A DNA stretch of 64,000 bases from Saltatorellus ferox (GTDB lineage: Bacteria > Planctomycetota > UBA1135 > GCA-002686595). The stretch spans positions 6,949,524 to 7,013,523 of the forward strand of contig CP036434.1 of the NCBI GenBank assembly GCA_007751475.1. The letters are read 5' to 3'. Positions 35,226 through 44,152 of the stretch are shown piece after piece. Each line of letters starts with the position of its first letter. Within the stretch, counting starts at the first letter, position 1. The notes beneath the pieces were generated by a model that was not told where the DNA came from, did not search any database, and was given only the letters and a program-made list of their open reading frames with translations. Made by a program: the position numbers and the translations under genes.

Positions 35226-35552
35226 GGCTCCTTCGAGGTTAACCGAGAGGGTCTCGACGGGAGGGTGAGGAATGGACCATTCGACGCGGATCCGCGCCCC
35301 GATGAAGCGGGGAAACGGCTGCGTCATCTTCGGATAATCACGGCCATCGCGCTCCTCCTGATAGTGCGCTGAGGGGCCACGCCTCCACGAATCGCGCACC
35401 CCATGAAAGCGCCCTGTATCCGGCCCTGACCGATCGAACGGATAGGACTCCGCAGCCGCCACATCTCTGCCTCTCGCAACGACGAGAAGCTCGACGGCAT
35501 TTCTTTGCCCGGACGCCGCAACCATAGGGCGCAACGGACCCCTCCACTCCCC
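35226..35552. promoter_or_regulatory. Divergent promoter region between two-component system and efflux operon
   Basis: 327 bp with no gene. It must hold the start signals of both the regulator-kinase pair (-) and the efflux operon (+). A loose inverted repeat TATCCG with CGGATA, 16 bases apart, lies near 35417-35444 and could be bound by the regulator. No direct-repeat pair typical for OmpR-type sites was found with confidence. Confidence 0.5.
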
Positions 35553-36935
35553 ATGAGTCACGCGAACGTCTGGTGGTGGGGCAGCCTGCTCGCCGCCCTG
35601 GGATCTGCCTCTTGCTACACGGCGTCGATGCCTGGCCGCGAGGAGGTCGTCGAGCAGCTTTCGTCGGAGCTGGCCACCGAGCCCGCGTGGGCGCCAGCTT
35701 CCGCCGCGGGCGAAGCTTCCGACGCCTTCGGCGAGCGCACCGGGGTCCTCTGGAGCGACGGCCTGAGTGAGCTGGAAGCGATGGACGCAGCGCTCGGCGA
35801 CCATCCGGAATGGATGGCCACCCTCCTCCAGCTCGACGTCGGCCGAATGGACCTCCTGCAGGCCGGGAAGATTCACAACCCCCTGGTACAGCTCCTGCTT
35901 CCCGTGGGCTCCAAGCAGTTCGAGGGAACGATGTTCACCGCCATGAGCGACATCTGGCTGCGAAGGGATCGTCTGGAGGCCGCCGAGCTCGACGGCCGCG
36001 TTCTCGCGGAGCGAATCATGAGCACGGGCCTTCAGCGCGTGACGGACGCGCGATTGGCATTCCATCGCGCACGATTCGCCCACGAACGGTCCATGCTGCT
36101 GGCCGAGCGCGCTCAGGTCGAGAACGAGCGCCTCGCGCTCATCCAACGAGCCATCGACCTCGGCGAACTCGGAGGAGTGGAACTCGCCACGGCACGCATC
36201 GAGACTGCCAGCGTCGACGCCCTGCGGGTTCAGGCCGAGAACGACGCGACGATCCAGTGGAACGTACTCCTCGCGTTCGTCGGAGAGACGCCGGGCACCC
36301 GGGAGCCCGCGTTCGAAGAGCCAGCCCGCCATGGAGCGAGGGCCGACGAGCTGACGGGCGACGCTCCCCCCTCCGCGGAAGACCTGGTCCGTCAGGCGCT
36401 GATCAGCCGCCACGAGGTGCGCGGTGCCACACTGGAAGCCGCTGCTGCGGCGCGTCGGGCGGGCATCGCTCGCAAGGACTTCATGCCGATCAACCTGATC
36501 GTCGACGCGAACGATATCGGCGGAAGCGGCTTCGAGATCGGGCCCGGACTCCAGCTCCAGCTGCCCTCCTTCGACCTCGGCGACGCGCGGCACGGCCGGG
36601 CCAAAGCCGACCTGACCCTCCGGCTGGCCGTTCAACGGGCCGTCGCCTTCACCGTCCGAAGCCAGGTGCTGCAGCGCCTCGAACAGCTCCGCTCCCAGGA
36701 ACGCCTGGTAGCCGCGGCCGAGCGACAGCTGGAGGGCGTCGAAGCGCGCCTCGAGATCGCCTACTCCTCCCGAAAAGCCGCAGGCGATGCGAACGAGCTC
36801 GACGGCCTGATGTTCCAGCGCGAGGTCCTCGCGGCTCAAGACCAGGTCCTCGCTGCGAGGCTCGCGAGGGCCACCGCCATCGTCGATCTGGAGAGCGCTC
36901 TGGGCTTTCGAATCGAGAGTCCGACCCGGCCATGA
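35553..36935 (+). CDS. TolC-type outer membrane efflux protein
   Basis: 460 residues from the ATG at 35553 (an upstream in-frame ATG at 35505 gives a basic extension). The start has a hydrophobic segment ending in LGSASC, which may be a lipidation site though the -3 position is atypical. Two long alpha-helical coiled stretches are visible, near 160-220 (ARLAFHRARFAHERSMLLAE, then NERLALIQRAIDLGELG) and 360-440 (RLEQLRSQERLVAAAERQLE, then FQREVLAAQDQVLAARLARA), each preceded by a beta-rich piece, as in TolC repeats. It forms the outer membrane channel of the tripartite pump encoded downstream. ATGA overlap with the adaptor gene. Confidence 0.85.
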   Translation: MSHANVWWWGSLLAALGSASCYTASMPGREEVVEQLSSELATEPAWAPASAAGEASDAFGERTGVLWSDGLSELEAMDAALGDHPEWMATLLQLDVGRMDLLQAGKIHNPLVQLLLPVGSKQFEGTMFTAMSDIWLRRDRLEAAELDGRVLAERIMSTGLQRVTDARLAFHRARFAHERSMLLAERAQVENERLALIQRAIDLGELGGVELATARIETASVDALRVQAENDATIQWNVLLAFVGETPGTREPAFEEPARHGARADELTGDAPPSAEDLVRQALISRHEVRGATLEAAAAARRAGIARKDFMPINLIVDANDIGGSGFEIGPGLQLQLPSFDLGDARHGRAKADLTLRLAVQRAVAFTVRSQVLQRLEQLRSQERLVAAAERQLEGVEARLEIAYSSRKAAGDANELDGLMFQREVLAAQDQVLAARLARATAIVDLESALGFRIESPTRP

Positions 36936-38236
36936 ATCCCATGAAGTCCCCATCGAAGTCCTCCAGACCCTCCATCCTCCTCGTTCTGGCCGCCGGCACT
37001 TTCGGCTGCCATGGCGGCGCGGAGGACGCGGCCCAGGCCGCCCCCCACGGCGCCAGCCCGACGAAGGAACCCGCGGCCACGGTCATCCCCCACGAGTGGG
37101 AGGCCTCGCTCGTCCGTCTGGCACCCGACGTGCAGGCGAGCCTCAATGTTCAGGTCGTCCCCGCGCGCGCCGAGGCCATGCAGAAGGCGGTGCGCCGCCC
37201 CGCTATCGTCGTACTGCGGCCCGATCGTCGCGCCGCGGTCGCTGCCCCGGTCACCGGTTCCATCGAGCCGAGCGCCGCGGGGTTCCCTGCGCTCGGGGAC
37301 GAGATCGAGCGGGACCAGGTGCTCTTTCTCGTTTCGCCGCAGCTGTCGGTGGAACGTGATCTGTTGACCGGTCCCCAGGCCCTCGACGTCGATCTGAAGG
37401 AACTCGACCTGCGCTTGCGTTTGGAGGAAGCGAACGGTCTGCGCGAAACCGCCAGAACCGCGCTGGTCGCCGCGGACCGCGAACTCGACCGCGCGCGCGC
37501 TCTGGTCGAGGCGAACATTGTCGGCAGCCGCCGCCTCGACGACGCCCGGACGATCCGCGACCTCGCGGCGGTCGACGTCGAGACCGCAGAGCGCCGGGTC
37601 GGCCAGCTCGAGGCCGAGGAAGCACGCCCAACCACGAGCGTCGACGCCGCCGAGCCCATGGAAGTCCGCGCTCCGATCGCAGGTCGCCTCGACGGCCTCA
37701 CGGTGCGGCCCGGACAGGTCGTACCGGCGGGCCAGGAGGTCCTGGCGATCGTCGACGATACCCACCCCTGGCTGATGGTCCAGCTCTACGCCTCCGAGCC
37801 GTCGAGCGTGGACCTCTCCGCCGACGTCGCCGTCTACGGTGGCGTGGCAAGTGATGAGCCGTCGATCGGAAGCGCGACTCCTCTGGTGACTCCTTCCCCG
37901 CTGGCTCCTCCGGTCGGCATGGTCTCGCGGCTCTATCGACTCGACGCGGACGGGACACCGCGCGCTCCAGGTGAACGCCTGTTCGTGGACCTTCCCACGA
38001 AAGCGGCGCAGAACGCCACGGTCATCCCCTGGTCCTCCTTGATCTTCGATGCCCACGGCGGGATCTGGGTCTACGAAGAAAAAGGCCCGCACGAGTTCCG
38101 ACGCCGCGCGATCCGGTTCCTCGAACGCAATGGCGATCTTGCGTGGGTCAGCGAAGAACTCGGAGCCGGAACGCCCGTGGTGGCGACCGGCGCCTACGAG
38201 CTCTTCGCCATCGAGTTCGGCGGGGGGGGCCACTGA
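36932..38236 (+). CDS. RND efflux periplasmic adaptor (CusB/HlyD-like)
   Basis: 434 residues. The start (PSILLVLAAGTFGC) is a probable lipoprotein signal. A biotinyl-lipoyl-type piece appears in two halves: GSIEPSAAGFPALGDEIERD and, after a coiled coil (about 160-230), MEVRAPIAGRLDGLTVRPGQ followed by VVPAGQEVLAIVDD. Beta-barrel and membrane-proximal domains follow, with NATVIPWSSLIFDAHGGIWV and GTPVVATGAYELFAIEF near the end. Metal-export adaptors of the CusB/CzcB type share the V-P-x-x-A-L/S-I and G-x-x-V-V-x-x-G-A blocks. Overlaps the channel gene by 4 bp. Together with its neighbours it forms a complete tripartite pump. Confidence 0.87.
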   Translation: MNPMKSPSKSSRPSILLVLAAGTFGCHGGAEDAAQAAPHGASPTKEPAATVIPHEWEASLVRLAPDVQASLNVQVVPARAEAMQKAVRRPAIVVLRPDRRAAVAAPVTGSIEPSAAGFPALGDEIERDQVLFLVSPQLSVERDLLTGPQALDVDLKELDLRLRLEEANGLRETARTALVAADRELDRARALVEANIVGSRRLDDARTIRDLAAVDVETAERRVGQLEAEEARPTTSVDAAEPMEVRAPIAGRLDGLTVRPGQVVPAGQEVLAIVDDTHPWLMVQLYASEPSSVDLSADVAVYGGVASDEPSIGSATPLVTPSPLAPPVGMVSRLYRLDADGTPRAPGERLFVDLPTKAAQNATVIPWSSLIFDAHGGIWVYEEKGPHEFRRRAIRFLERNGDLAWVSEELGAGTPVVATGAYELFAIEFGGGGH

Positions 38237-38238
38237 CC

Positions 38239-41200
38239 TTGGGCGCCATCGTCGCCTGGGCCCTGCGCTTCAAGTCGCTCGTCCTCCTCCTCGCGGTCCT
38301 CTCCCTGGTCGTGGCCTTCGAGCGATCGAAGTCGCTGCCCCTCGACGTCTTCCCGGAGTTCGCCCCGCCGCGGGTCGAGATCCAGACGAAGGCGCCCGGA
38401 CTCTCGACGGAAGAGGTCGACCAGCTCGTCACCGTGCCGCTGGAAAGCGCCTTGCTCGGGGCGCCCGGCGTCGCGCACGTCCGGTCGAAGTCGGTGCTCG
38501 GGCTCTCGTCGGTGGTGCTCATTCTCGCCGAGGATATCGATGTCACCACGGCGCGCCAGTCGATCCAGGAGCGCATGGTCAACGCGGCCAGTCGGCTGCC
38601 GCAGAGTGCGCGCCCGCCGGTCATGATGCCGCCGCTGTCCGCGCTCTCTCGGGTGATGAAGATCGGCATCACGAGCGAGCGCTACTCGATGACCGAGCTC
38701 TCCGAACTCATTCGCTGGGAGGTTCGCCCGAAGCTCCTGAGCGTGCCCGGCGTCGTCAACGTGGCGGTCTGGGGCCAGCGTGAGCCAGAGCTTCAGATCC
38801 TGCTCGATCCGGAGCGCCTCGCGCAGGAAGGCGTTCCGCTGCGGAGCCTCCTCGTCTCCGCAGGCGAGGCCGTGCAGCGCTCCGCCGGCGGCCACATCGA
38901 AACGCTGAACCAGCGCATTCCGATCATCGCGGATCTCGCCGTTCGCACCGCGGCGGGCCTCGCAGGCGCCGTCGTCGGCACGCCGCTCTCGCTCACCCGA
39001 ATCGGTGACCTCGGAACCGTCCAGAAGGGCGCCGCTCCCCTGATCGGCGAGGCCGTCATCAACGGCGGGCCGGGGCTGCTCCTCATCGTCGAGAAGGAGC
39101 CGGGCGCCAACACTCTCCTCGTCACGGAAGGCGTCGAGAGCGCCCTGAAGAGCCTTGGCCCACGGCTCGACGGCGTCTCCGTCGACACGACGATCTTTCG
39201 CCCCGCGACGTTCGTCGAGATGTCGATCGAGAACCTGAAGCACGCCTTCCTCCTCGGGATCGTGCTCGTGATCGTCATCATCGGCCTCTTCATGGCGGAC
39301 TGGCGGACCGCGCTGATCTCCATGACGGCGCTTCCCGTCTCGCTCGCCATGGCGATCCTCGTCCTCGACCACTTCGGCATCCAGATCAACACCATGGTGC
39401 TCGCCGGACTCGTGCTGTCCCTGGGCGAGCTGGTCGACGACGCCATCATCGACGTCGAGAATATCTCGCGAAGGCTGCGCATGAGCCAGCCCGGTGAGGG
39501 CTCGCTCGTCGACCTGATCGTCTCGGCTTCGCTGGAGGTGCGCGGCGCCGTGATCTACGGCTCCCTCGTCATCGTGCTCGTCATGCTCCCGATCCTCTTC
39601 CTGGACGGCGTCGCGGGTGCGTTCTTCCGACCGCTGGCAGTGAGCTACATGGTGGCGATCGCCGCGTCGCTCCTTACCGCGCTCACCCTGACGCCGGCGC
39701 TGAGTCTCGTGCTCCTCGGACGGAAGCGCGGATCAGAGGCCGATCCGCCGCTCATTCGACTGGCGCGCCGGGCCACGCGCCCGATCCTCGGGATCTTCCT
39801 CCGCCGACGTTGGCTCCCTCTGGCGACGCTCGCGCTCGTCGGTGGCGCGGCTGTCGCCATCGTGCCGTCGCTCGGCGAGAACTTCATGCCGAAGTTCCGC
39901 GAGTTCGACTTCCTGATGCACTGGCTGGAGAAGCCGGGCGCGAGCGTCGAAGCGAGCCGTCGATCGGCGACGCTCGTCGCCAGGGAGATCATGGAGGTCG
40001 AGGGCGTCCGCAACTTCGGCGCGCACATCGGGCGCGCCGTGGCCGCTGACGAGGTCGTCGGACCCGATTTCTCAGAGCTCTGGATCAGCCTCGACCCCGC
40101 CTCCGATCACGATCTCGCCCTGCAGAAGATCGGCGAGGTGCTCGCGCGCTTCCCGGGCATCCAGAGCGACGTCCTCACCTACCTCCGGGAGCGAGTGAAG
40201 GAGGTCGTCTCCGGAACCAGCGCCAGCATGGTCGTTCGGATCCATGGCGAAGACCTCGGCGTGCTGCGCGAGCAAGCCGCGTCGATGCTCGAATCGCTGC
40301 GCGGAGTCCCCGGACTCGTCGATCTGCACGTGGAGCCGCAGGTGGTCGTGCCGACGCTCCGGGTCACGCCGGACGAGGACGCGCTCTGCTCCGTGGGGCT
40401 CACCGCGGCTCCGCTCCGCGAAGCGCTCTCCACCTACGTGAACGGCCAGGCTGTGGGCGAGGTCATGGACGGCTTCCGGCCGCTCACCGTCGTGGTCCGA
40501 GGCGACCCCGGGAAGCTGCATGACCCGGCCGCGCTGGAGCGCATCCCTGTCGATCTACCCGGAGGCGGCACGGCGCTCCTCGGTGAACTCGCCCGCGTCT
40601 CCTTCGAGAACGCGCCCAACGCCATCAAGCGCGAAGGCGGCTCGCGCAAGATCGACGTCGTCGCCAACGTGGAGAACCGCGACCTCGCGTCGGCAGCTGC
40701 CGACATGGACGCGGTCCTGGCAGGCACGCCCCACCGAGCCGGTGTCCACGCCGAGCTGCTCGGAGAATTCGCCGCGCAGAAGCGAGCGCGCGAGCGCATC
40801 CTCTCCTTCGGAGTCCTCAGCATCCTCGCGATCATCGCGCTCCTGCACGGCAACCTCCGGGACTTCAAGCCGACGCTGCTCGTGTTCTTCGCGCTTCCCT
40901 TCCCGCTCGCGGGCGGGATCTTCGCGGTCTACCTCAGCGGCGGCGTCCTCTCGCTGGGCTCGTTCGTGGGCATGGCGGCGGTGCTCGGCGTCGGCGCCCG
41001 GAACGCCGTCATGCTGGTCGACCACTTCCGGCATCTCGAGCTGGAGGAGGGGGTTCCATTCGGACTCGAACTCGTTCGACGCGGAACCGAGGAGCGGCTC
41101 GCCGCGCTCCTCATGACGGCGCTCACGACCTCTCTCGCGCTCCTCCCGCTCATCCTTGCGGGCAGCGCGCCCGGCACGGAGATCGAACTCCCCATGGCCG

Positions 41201-41328
41201 TCGTCGTGCTGGGAGGCGTTCTCGTCTCGCTCACGCTCAACGTCCTCGTGGTGCCTGCGCTCTACCTGATGCTCGGCGCGTCCGCCGCCACGGATGAGGC
41301 GCTAGTGGGCTCGATCAGGGCTGTCTAG
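38239..41328 (+). CDS. RND-family efflux pump (CzcA/CusA-like or AcrB-like)
   Basis: 1029 residues from a TTG start at 38239, two bases after the adaptor stop. That start gives the standard beginning IVAWALRFKSLVLLLAVLSL, then PLDVFPEFAPPRVEIQTKAP. Twelve membrane helices are expected: one near 10-28, then two groups at about 330-520 and 850-1015, with two large periplasmic domains between. Helix 4 carries LGELVDDAIIDVENI at about 395-410; heavy-metal pumps have D-F-G-x-I-V-D-G-A-x-x-x-V-E-N here, so two acidic residues and V-E-N are kept. The export substrate is unknown; a metal is plausible. The TAG stop is provided by the CTAG at the edge of the hairpin repeat that follows, so the native C-terminus may have been cut. 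Confidence 0.9.
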   Translation: MGAIVAWALRFKSLVLLLAVLSLVVAFERSKSLPLDVFPEFAPPRVEIQTKAPGLSTEEVDQLVTVPLESALLGAPGVAHVRSKSVLGLSSVVLILAEDIDVTTARQSIQERMVNAASRLPQSARPPVMMPPLSALSRVMKIGITSERYSMTELSELIRWEVRPKLLSVPGVVNVAVWGQREPELQILLDPERLAQEGVPLRSLLVSAGEAVQRSAGGHIETLNQRIPIIADLAVRTAAGLAGAVVGTPLSLTRIGDLGTVQKGAAPLIGEAVINGGPGLLLIVEKEPGANTLLVTEGVESALKSLGPRLDGVSVDTTIFRPATFVEMSIENLKHAFLLGIVLVIVIIGLFMADWRTALISMTALPVSLAMAILVLDHFGIQINTMVLAGLVLSLGELVDDAIIDVENISRRLRMSQPGEGSLVDLIVSASLEVRGAVIYGSLVIVLVMLPILFLDGVAGAFFRPLAVSYMVAIAASLLTALTLTPALSLVLLGRKRGSEADPPLIRLARRATRPILGIFLRRRWLPLATLALVGGAAVAIVPSLGENFMPKFREFDFLMHWLEKPGASVEASRRSATLVAREIMEVEGVRNFGAHIGRAVAADEVVGPDFSELWISLDPASDHDLALQKIGEVLARFPGIQSDVLTYLRERVKEVVSGTSASMVVRIHGEDLGVLREQAASMLESLRGVPGLVDLHVEPQVVVPTLRVTPDEDALCSVGLTAAPLREALSTYVNGQAVGEVMDGFRPLTVVVRGDPGKLHDPAALERIPVDLPGGGTALLGELARVSFENAPNAIKREGGSRKIDVVANVENRDLASAAADMDAVLAGTPHRAGVHAELLGEFAAQKRARERILSFGVLSILAIIALLHGNLRDFKPTLLVFFALPFPLAGGIFAVYLSGGVLSLGSFVGMAAVLGVGARNAVMLVDHFRHLELEEGVPFGLELVRRGTEERLAALLMTALTTSLALLPLILAGSAPGTEIELPMAVVVLGGVLVSLTLNVLVVPALYLMLGASAATDEALVGSIRAV

Positions 41329-41488
41329 GAGTCTGCGCCACAGAATGCGATTCCGCGAGCACCGCCAGGATCCACGCTCGCGGCGTTGCGCCAAACCCCA
41401 ATGGCATCAAACCATGGGGGGTCCGGCGCGCCTTGCGAGCGCAAATCCTGACGGCACTCGCGAAACCGCATTCTGTGGCGCAGACTCC
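41328..41488. repeat. Hairpin repeat family 1, copy c (161 bp, inverted orientation)
   Basis: Same length and ends as copy b (starts GGAGTCTGCGCCACAGAATG, ends CATTCTGTGGCGCAGACTCC) but its inner sequence matches the reverse complement of copy b. TA flanks on both sides (41326-41327 and 41489-41490). It is inserted at the very end of the RND pump gene and supplies its stop codon. IS110 copy 2 sits on its right end. Confidence 0.85.
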
Positions 41489-41512
41489 TAGATGCTATGG
41501 GGCAGGCCTTTC

Positions 41513-41640
41513 CAGGACGCCGCGCGAAAGCGAAAGTGTCCTGCACGGCAGCTTTGACCGCCCCGGTAGTGGACCGGAGTGGAAGAGAGGCTGCCTGAAC
41601 CAGCCAGCGCCCCGAGTTTTGACGGCGAAGGGCAACTGGC
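41513..41640 (+). ncRNA. Candidate bridge RNA of IS110 copy 2
   Basis: The same three stem-loops as in copy 1 (stems CAGGAC/GTCCTG, GGCAGC/GCTGCC, GCCAG/CTGGC). A single base differs from copy 1, C to T at 41583 or close by, just beyond the upper strand of stem 2 (GGAGTGG instead of GGAGCGG). It changes the CCGC/GCGG pair to CCGC/GTGG, leaving a wobble, so the fold is kept. Confidence 0.55.
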
Positions 41641-41656
41641 GAGCACGGAGCTACTC

Positions 41657-42847
41657 ATGGCCCAGGCAGCCGTTCAAAATACTACTGCAACCCCCGTCCT
41701 CTACGTCGCCCTCGAGCTGAGCAAAGATACTTGGAAGCTCGGCATCACCCTCGACAGAGTGTCCAAAGCGAAGATCCGCGACGTTCGCGCCAGGGACCTC
41801 GATGGGTTTCTCGCGGAGATCGAAGCGGCCAAGAAGCACTTCAATCTTCCAGAGAACACTCTGGTCAAGAGCTGCTACGAAGCGGGTCGCGACGGCTTCT
41901 GGATCCACCGATTCCTGCTCGCCCACGGCATCGAGAACGTCATCATCGATCCCGCGAGCATTGAGGTCGATAGGCGGAGTCGGAAGGTCAAGACCGACAG
42001 GGTGGACGCCCAGAAGATGGCGCAACTTCTCGCTCGACATGGCGATGGAGAGCGCGTTCTCCGCGTCGTACGAGTCCCTCCGCTCGAGTCAGTCGATGAG
42101 CGGATCTTGCCCCGGGACCTCAAGGCCCTCAAAAAGCGACGAGAGCAGGCCGCCAACAAGATCCAAGCGAGCCTGTTCGAGCACGGAGTAGACCTCAATC
42201 CCCGCCTGGGCAGCTTTAAGGACAAGGACTTCCTCACCGCGCTCAAGGCCGCCCGACAGTGGGATGGCAAACGACTCCCACCTGAGTGCTTGCGAAGCGT
42301 CAAGCGAAGCTGGCAGCTGTACTCCCTTCTCACCAAGCAGATCAAAGAGCTCGAGCAGCGGCAGCGCCAGGTCCTTCGCGAGGCACGCGCCGAGCCAGAG
42401 AAGGCCACCTCTGCAGCCCGCAAGGCCGCCATCCTCAGTCAGCTCCGTGGGGTGGGCGACATTGGAAGCTACGTGCTGACCACGGAGTTCTTCGGCTGGA
42501 GAGACTTTGACAACCGAAGTCAGGTGGGCGCACTCGCCGGTTTGACGGGCACACCGTTCCAGAGTGGCAACATGGGACGAGACCAAGGCATTTCGAAGAG
42601 CGGCAATCCGCGCGTTCGGACGCTCATGGTCGAACTCGGATGGCTATGGCTACGCTGGCAGCCTGATAGCCGGACGACGAAGTGGTACCACGAGCACGTC
42701 GGCAAGGGAGGAAGCCGCGCGAAGCGAAAAGCGATCGTCGCGGTGGCGAGGAAACTACTCGTCGAGTTCTGGCACTTCGTCGAACACGGCGTAGTCCCCA
42801 CCGGTGCCGTACTCAAGACAACGAACGCGGAGGGGAGTCCCGCGTGA
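41657..42847 (+). CDS. IS110-family transposase, copy 2
   Basis: 396 residues, identical to copy 1 except Phe in place of Leu in the segment DLDG-LAEI, caused by C to T at 41806 or close by. An apparent in-frame start 78 bp upstream (GTG) exists only in this copy because of the leader mutation, and it would lie inside the structured leader, so the ATG at 41657 is used. All catalytic blocks described for copy 1 are intact. Confidence 0.93.
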   Translation: MAQAAVQNTTATPVLYVALELSKDTWKLGITLDRVSKAKIRDVRARDLDGFLAEIEAAKKHFNLPENTLVKSCYEAGRDGFWIHRFLLAHGIENVIIDPASIEVDRRSRKVKTDRVDAQKMAQLLARHGDGERVLRVVRVPPLESVDERILPRDLKALKKRREQAANKIQASLFEHGVDLNPRLGSFKDKDFLTALKAARQWDGKRLPPECLRSVKRSWQLYSLLTKQIKELEQRQRQVLREARAEPEKATSAARKAAILSQLRGVGDIGSYVLTTEFFGWRDFDNRSQVGALAGLTGTPFQSGNMGRDQGISKSGNPRVRTLMVELGWLWLRWQPDSRTTKWYHEHVGKGGSRAKRKAIVAVARKLLVEFWHFVEHGVVPTGAVLKTTNAEGSPA

Positions 42848-43563
42848 CTCGCACCGGTGCTCCAGGAGACTCGCTTGCAGTGCGGGCGGAGGCGCTTCAT
42901 CGAGGCCGCTTCGTTTGCCTAGATGAAGCAGTCGCCAGGGGCACTTTTCGAACAGGACGACGAATCGGAGGCCAACGAGAACACATAGAGCGCAGGACGC
43001 CACGAGGGAAATCAGCTCGTCATCGCCCGGCTGGGTGGGATGCTCATCGCATCCGCCGGTGGGCCACGACTTAGAAGGAGCGGTTTCTTCACTGGCTTTC
43101 GCAACGCCTTCGGGCGAACGCAGCATTAGGCCTTCGGGGCACAGACCCCGAGACGGATAGGAGCTTGTCGCGCGGCGACCCTCCCAAGCCAGCCTCTGGC
43201 GCGTCCACGCTACTACGCAAGAAAGCTATGAAGACTCCGAGCGTGCTTGCACTTTGTGCGCCGCCTTCGTGGTGGAAGAACAGACCAAAGAAAGGTAGCG
43301 CTCTGGGCGGCTGCGGCCGCCCAGCGCCCTTTGGAGGCACAGGGACTGTGACGTTCTCTAGCTCAGGTCAGACTCCGCCCGCGAAGCCGCAGGCGAGATT
43401 GCACGCGCGGGTTGGGCGGAGATGGGTATCACGCAGCAGATTCCAAAGGTCTGCCGAGATACATCCTGCCCAGGGCTGCCAACCGCCCAACGATTCAATC
43501 ATCCAGGAGCAGGACGACGACCAAAATTCACTACAACGACCTTGACGAGGCCGTGCTCATAGG
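42848..43563 (+). other. Long downstream non-coding region of IS110 copy 2
   Basis: 716 bp, identical to that of copy 1 except one base (A to G near 43334). Includes the same strong hairpin (43291-43332) and the TTGACG box near the right end (43542-43547). No recognisable gene. Confidence 0.55.
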
Positions 43564-43564
43564 A

Positions 43565-43775
43565 GCCCGCATTATTCACGAGATGGTGCCACCAGTGCGT
43601 CCAAACCGCGCTGTGGCAAGGAAGACGACCGAACGGAAGCGGAGGCGGGCCTGTAGGCCCGTTGAGCATTCCGTGAGGGAGCCCGCGAAGCGGGCGGAAG
43701 CCGCAGGCTTCCGTCTGACGCAGCCACAGCGTGGTTTGGACGCGCTGGTGGTGCCAGCTCGTGAATAATGCGGGC
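43565..43775. repeat. Hairpin repeat family 2, copy A (211 bp)
   Basis: Starts GCCCGCATTATTCACGAG and ends CTCGTGAATAATGCGGGC, with further arm pairing (CCAAACCGCGCTGTGG with CCACAGCGTGGTTTGG). The middle has two small hairpins (GGGCCTGTAGGCCC, GCCCGCGAAGCGGGC) and a third (GGAAGCCGCAGGCTTCC). No ORF. Right boundary TA at 43776-43777 inside CTAG. Left boundary is the IS110 right end. Confidence 0.85.
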
Positions 43776-43777
43776 TA

Positions 43778-43987
43778 GCCTGCATTATTCACGAGTTTGC
43801 TCCACCAGTGCGTTCAAACCGCGGCGTGGCAAGGAAGACGACCGAACGAAGCGGAGGCGGGCCCGTAGGCCCGTCGAGCATTCTGTGAGGGAGCCCGCGA
43901 AGCGGGCGGCAGCCAAAGGCTGCCGTCTGACGCCGCCACGGCGTGGTTTGGGCGTGCTGGTGGTGCAAACTCGCGAATAATGCAGGC
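43778..43987. repeat. Hairpin repeat family 2, copy B (210 bp)
   Basis: Starts GCCTGCATTATTCACGAG and ends CTCGCGAATAATGCAGGC. It has the same internal hairpins as copy A in the same order. TA on both sides (43776-43777 and 43988-43989), shared with its neighbours. It differs from copy A at many positions, so the two are old relatives rather than a fresh duplication. Confidence 0.85.
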
Positions 43988-43989
43988 TA

Positions 43990-44151
43990 GTGCCCTGAAT
44001 CAGAAGTTCGTCGCATTAGTTTCAGTCTGTTTCGTTTCGTAGCAAGGCGTCCGAACCGCAGTGCGTAGCAGTAGTTCCGTCCAAGGTTCGGCAACGCAGC
44101 TACGGAGCGAAACAGGCGAAACTAATGCGACGAACTTCTGATTCAGGGCAC
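43990..44151. repeat. Hairpin repeat family 3 (162 bp)
   Basis: Starts GTGCCCTGAATCAGAAGTTC and ends GAACTTCTGATTCAGGGCAC; the outer 37 or so bases of each arm pair almost perfectly, including GTCGCATTAGTTTC with GAAACTAATGCGAC. The inside pairs more loosely. TA on both sides (43988-43989 and 44152-44153) inside CTAG. Its sequence is unrelated to families 1 and 2, but the boundary rule is the same. Confidence 0.85.
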
Positions 44152-44152
44152 T

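Larger units (their letters stand above)
41490..43563 (+). mobile_element. IS110-family insertion sequence, copy 2
   Basis: Same 2074-bp element as copy 1, offset by 23,715 bp and in the same orientation, with three single-base differences over the shared 2116 bp. Left flank: the right end of hairpin family 1 copy c. Right flank: a complete hairpin family 2 element beginning at the AG core (43564-43565). Removing the element would rebuild CCTAGCCC, a CTAG junction between the two repeats. The flanking family 1 copies of the two insertions are diverged and in opposite orientation, so the two elements were inserted independently rather than copied as one block with their flanks. Confidence 0.85.

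Noticed and set aside
34527..36953. An 808-codon minus-strand open frame through the response regulator and the TolC-type gene
   Set aside because: Only the last 232 codons (from 35225) are the regulator; the rest is antisense of the efflux gene, which has clear protein features on the plus strand.
41579..41656. N-terminal extension of transposase copy 2 from a GTG at 41579
   Set aside because: The GTG exists only through a single-base change in the leader, and copy 1 lacks it; the leader is the candidate RNA region.
43564..43775. The family 2 hairpin as part of the IS110 right end
   Set aside because: The hairpin is complete only if its first 19 bases belong to it, and a second copy without an adjacent IS has the same start. 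It is therefore treated as a separate element, though the 19 bases also present at copy 1 leave some doubt.
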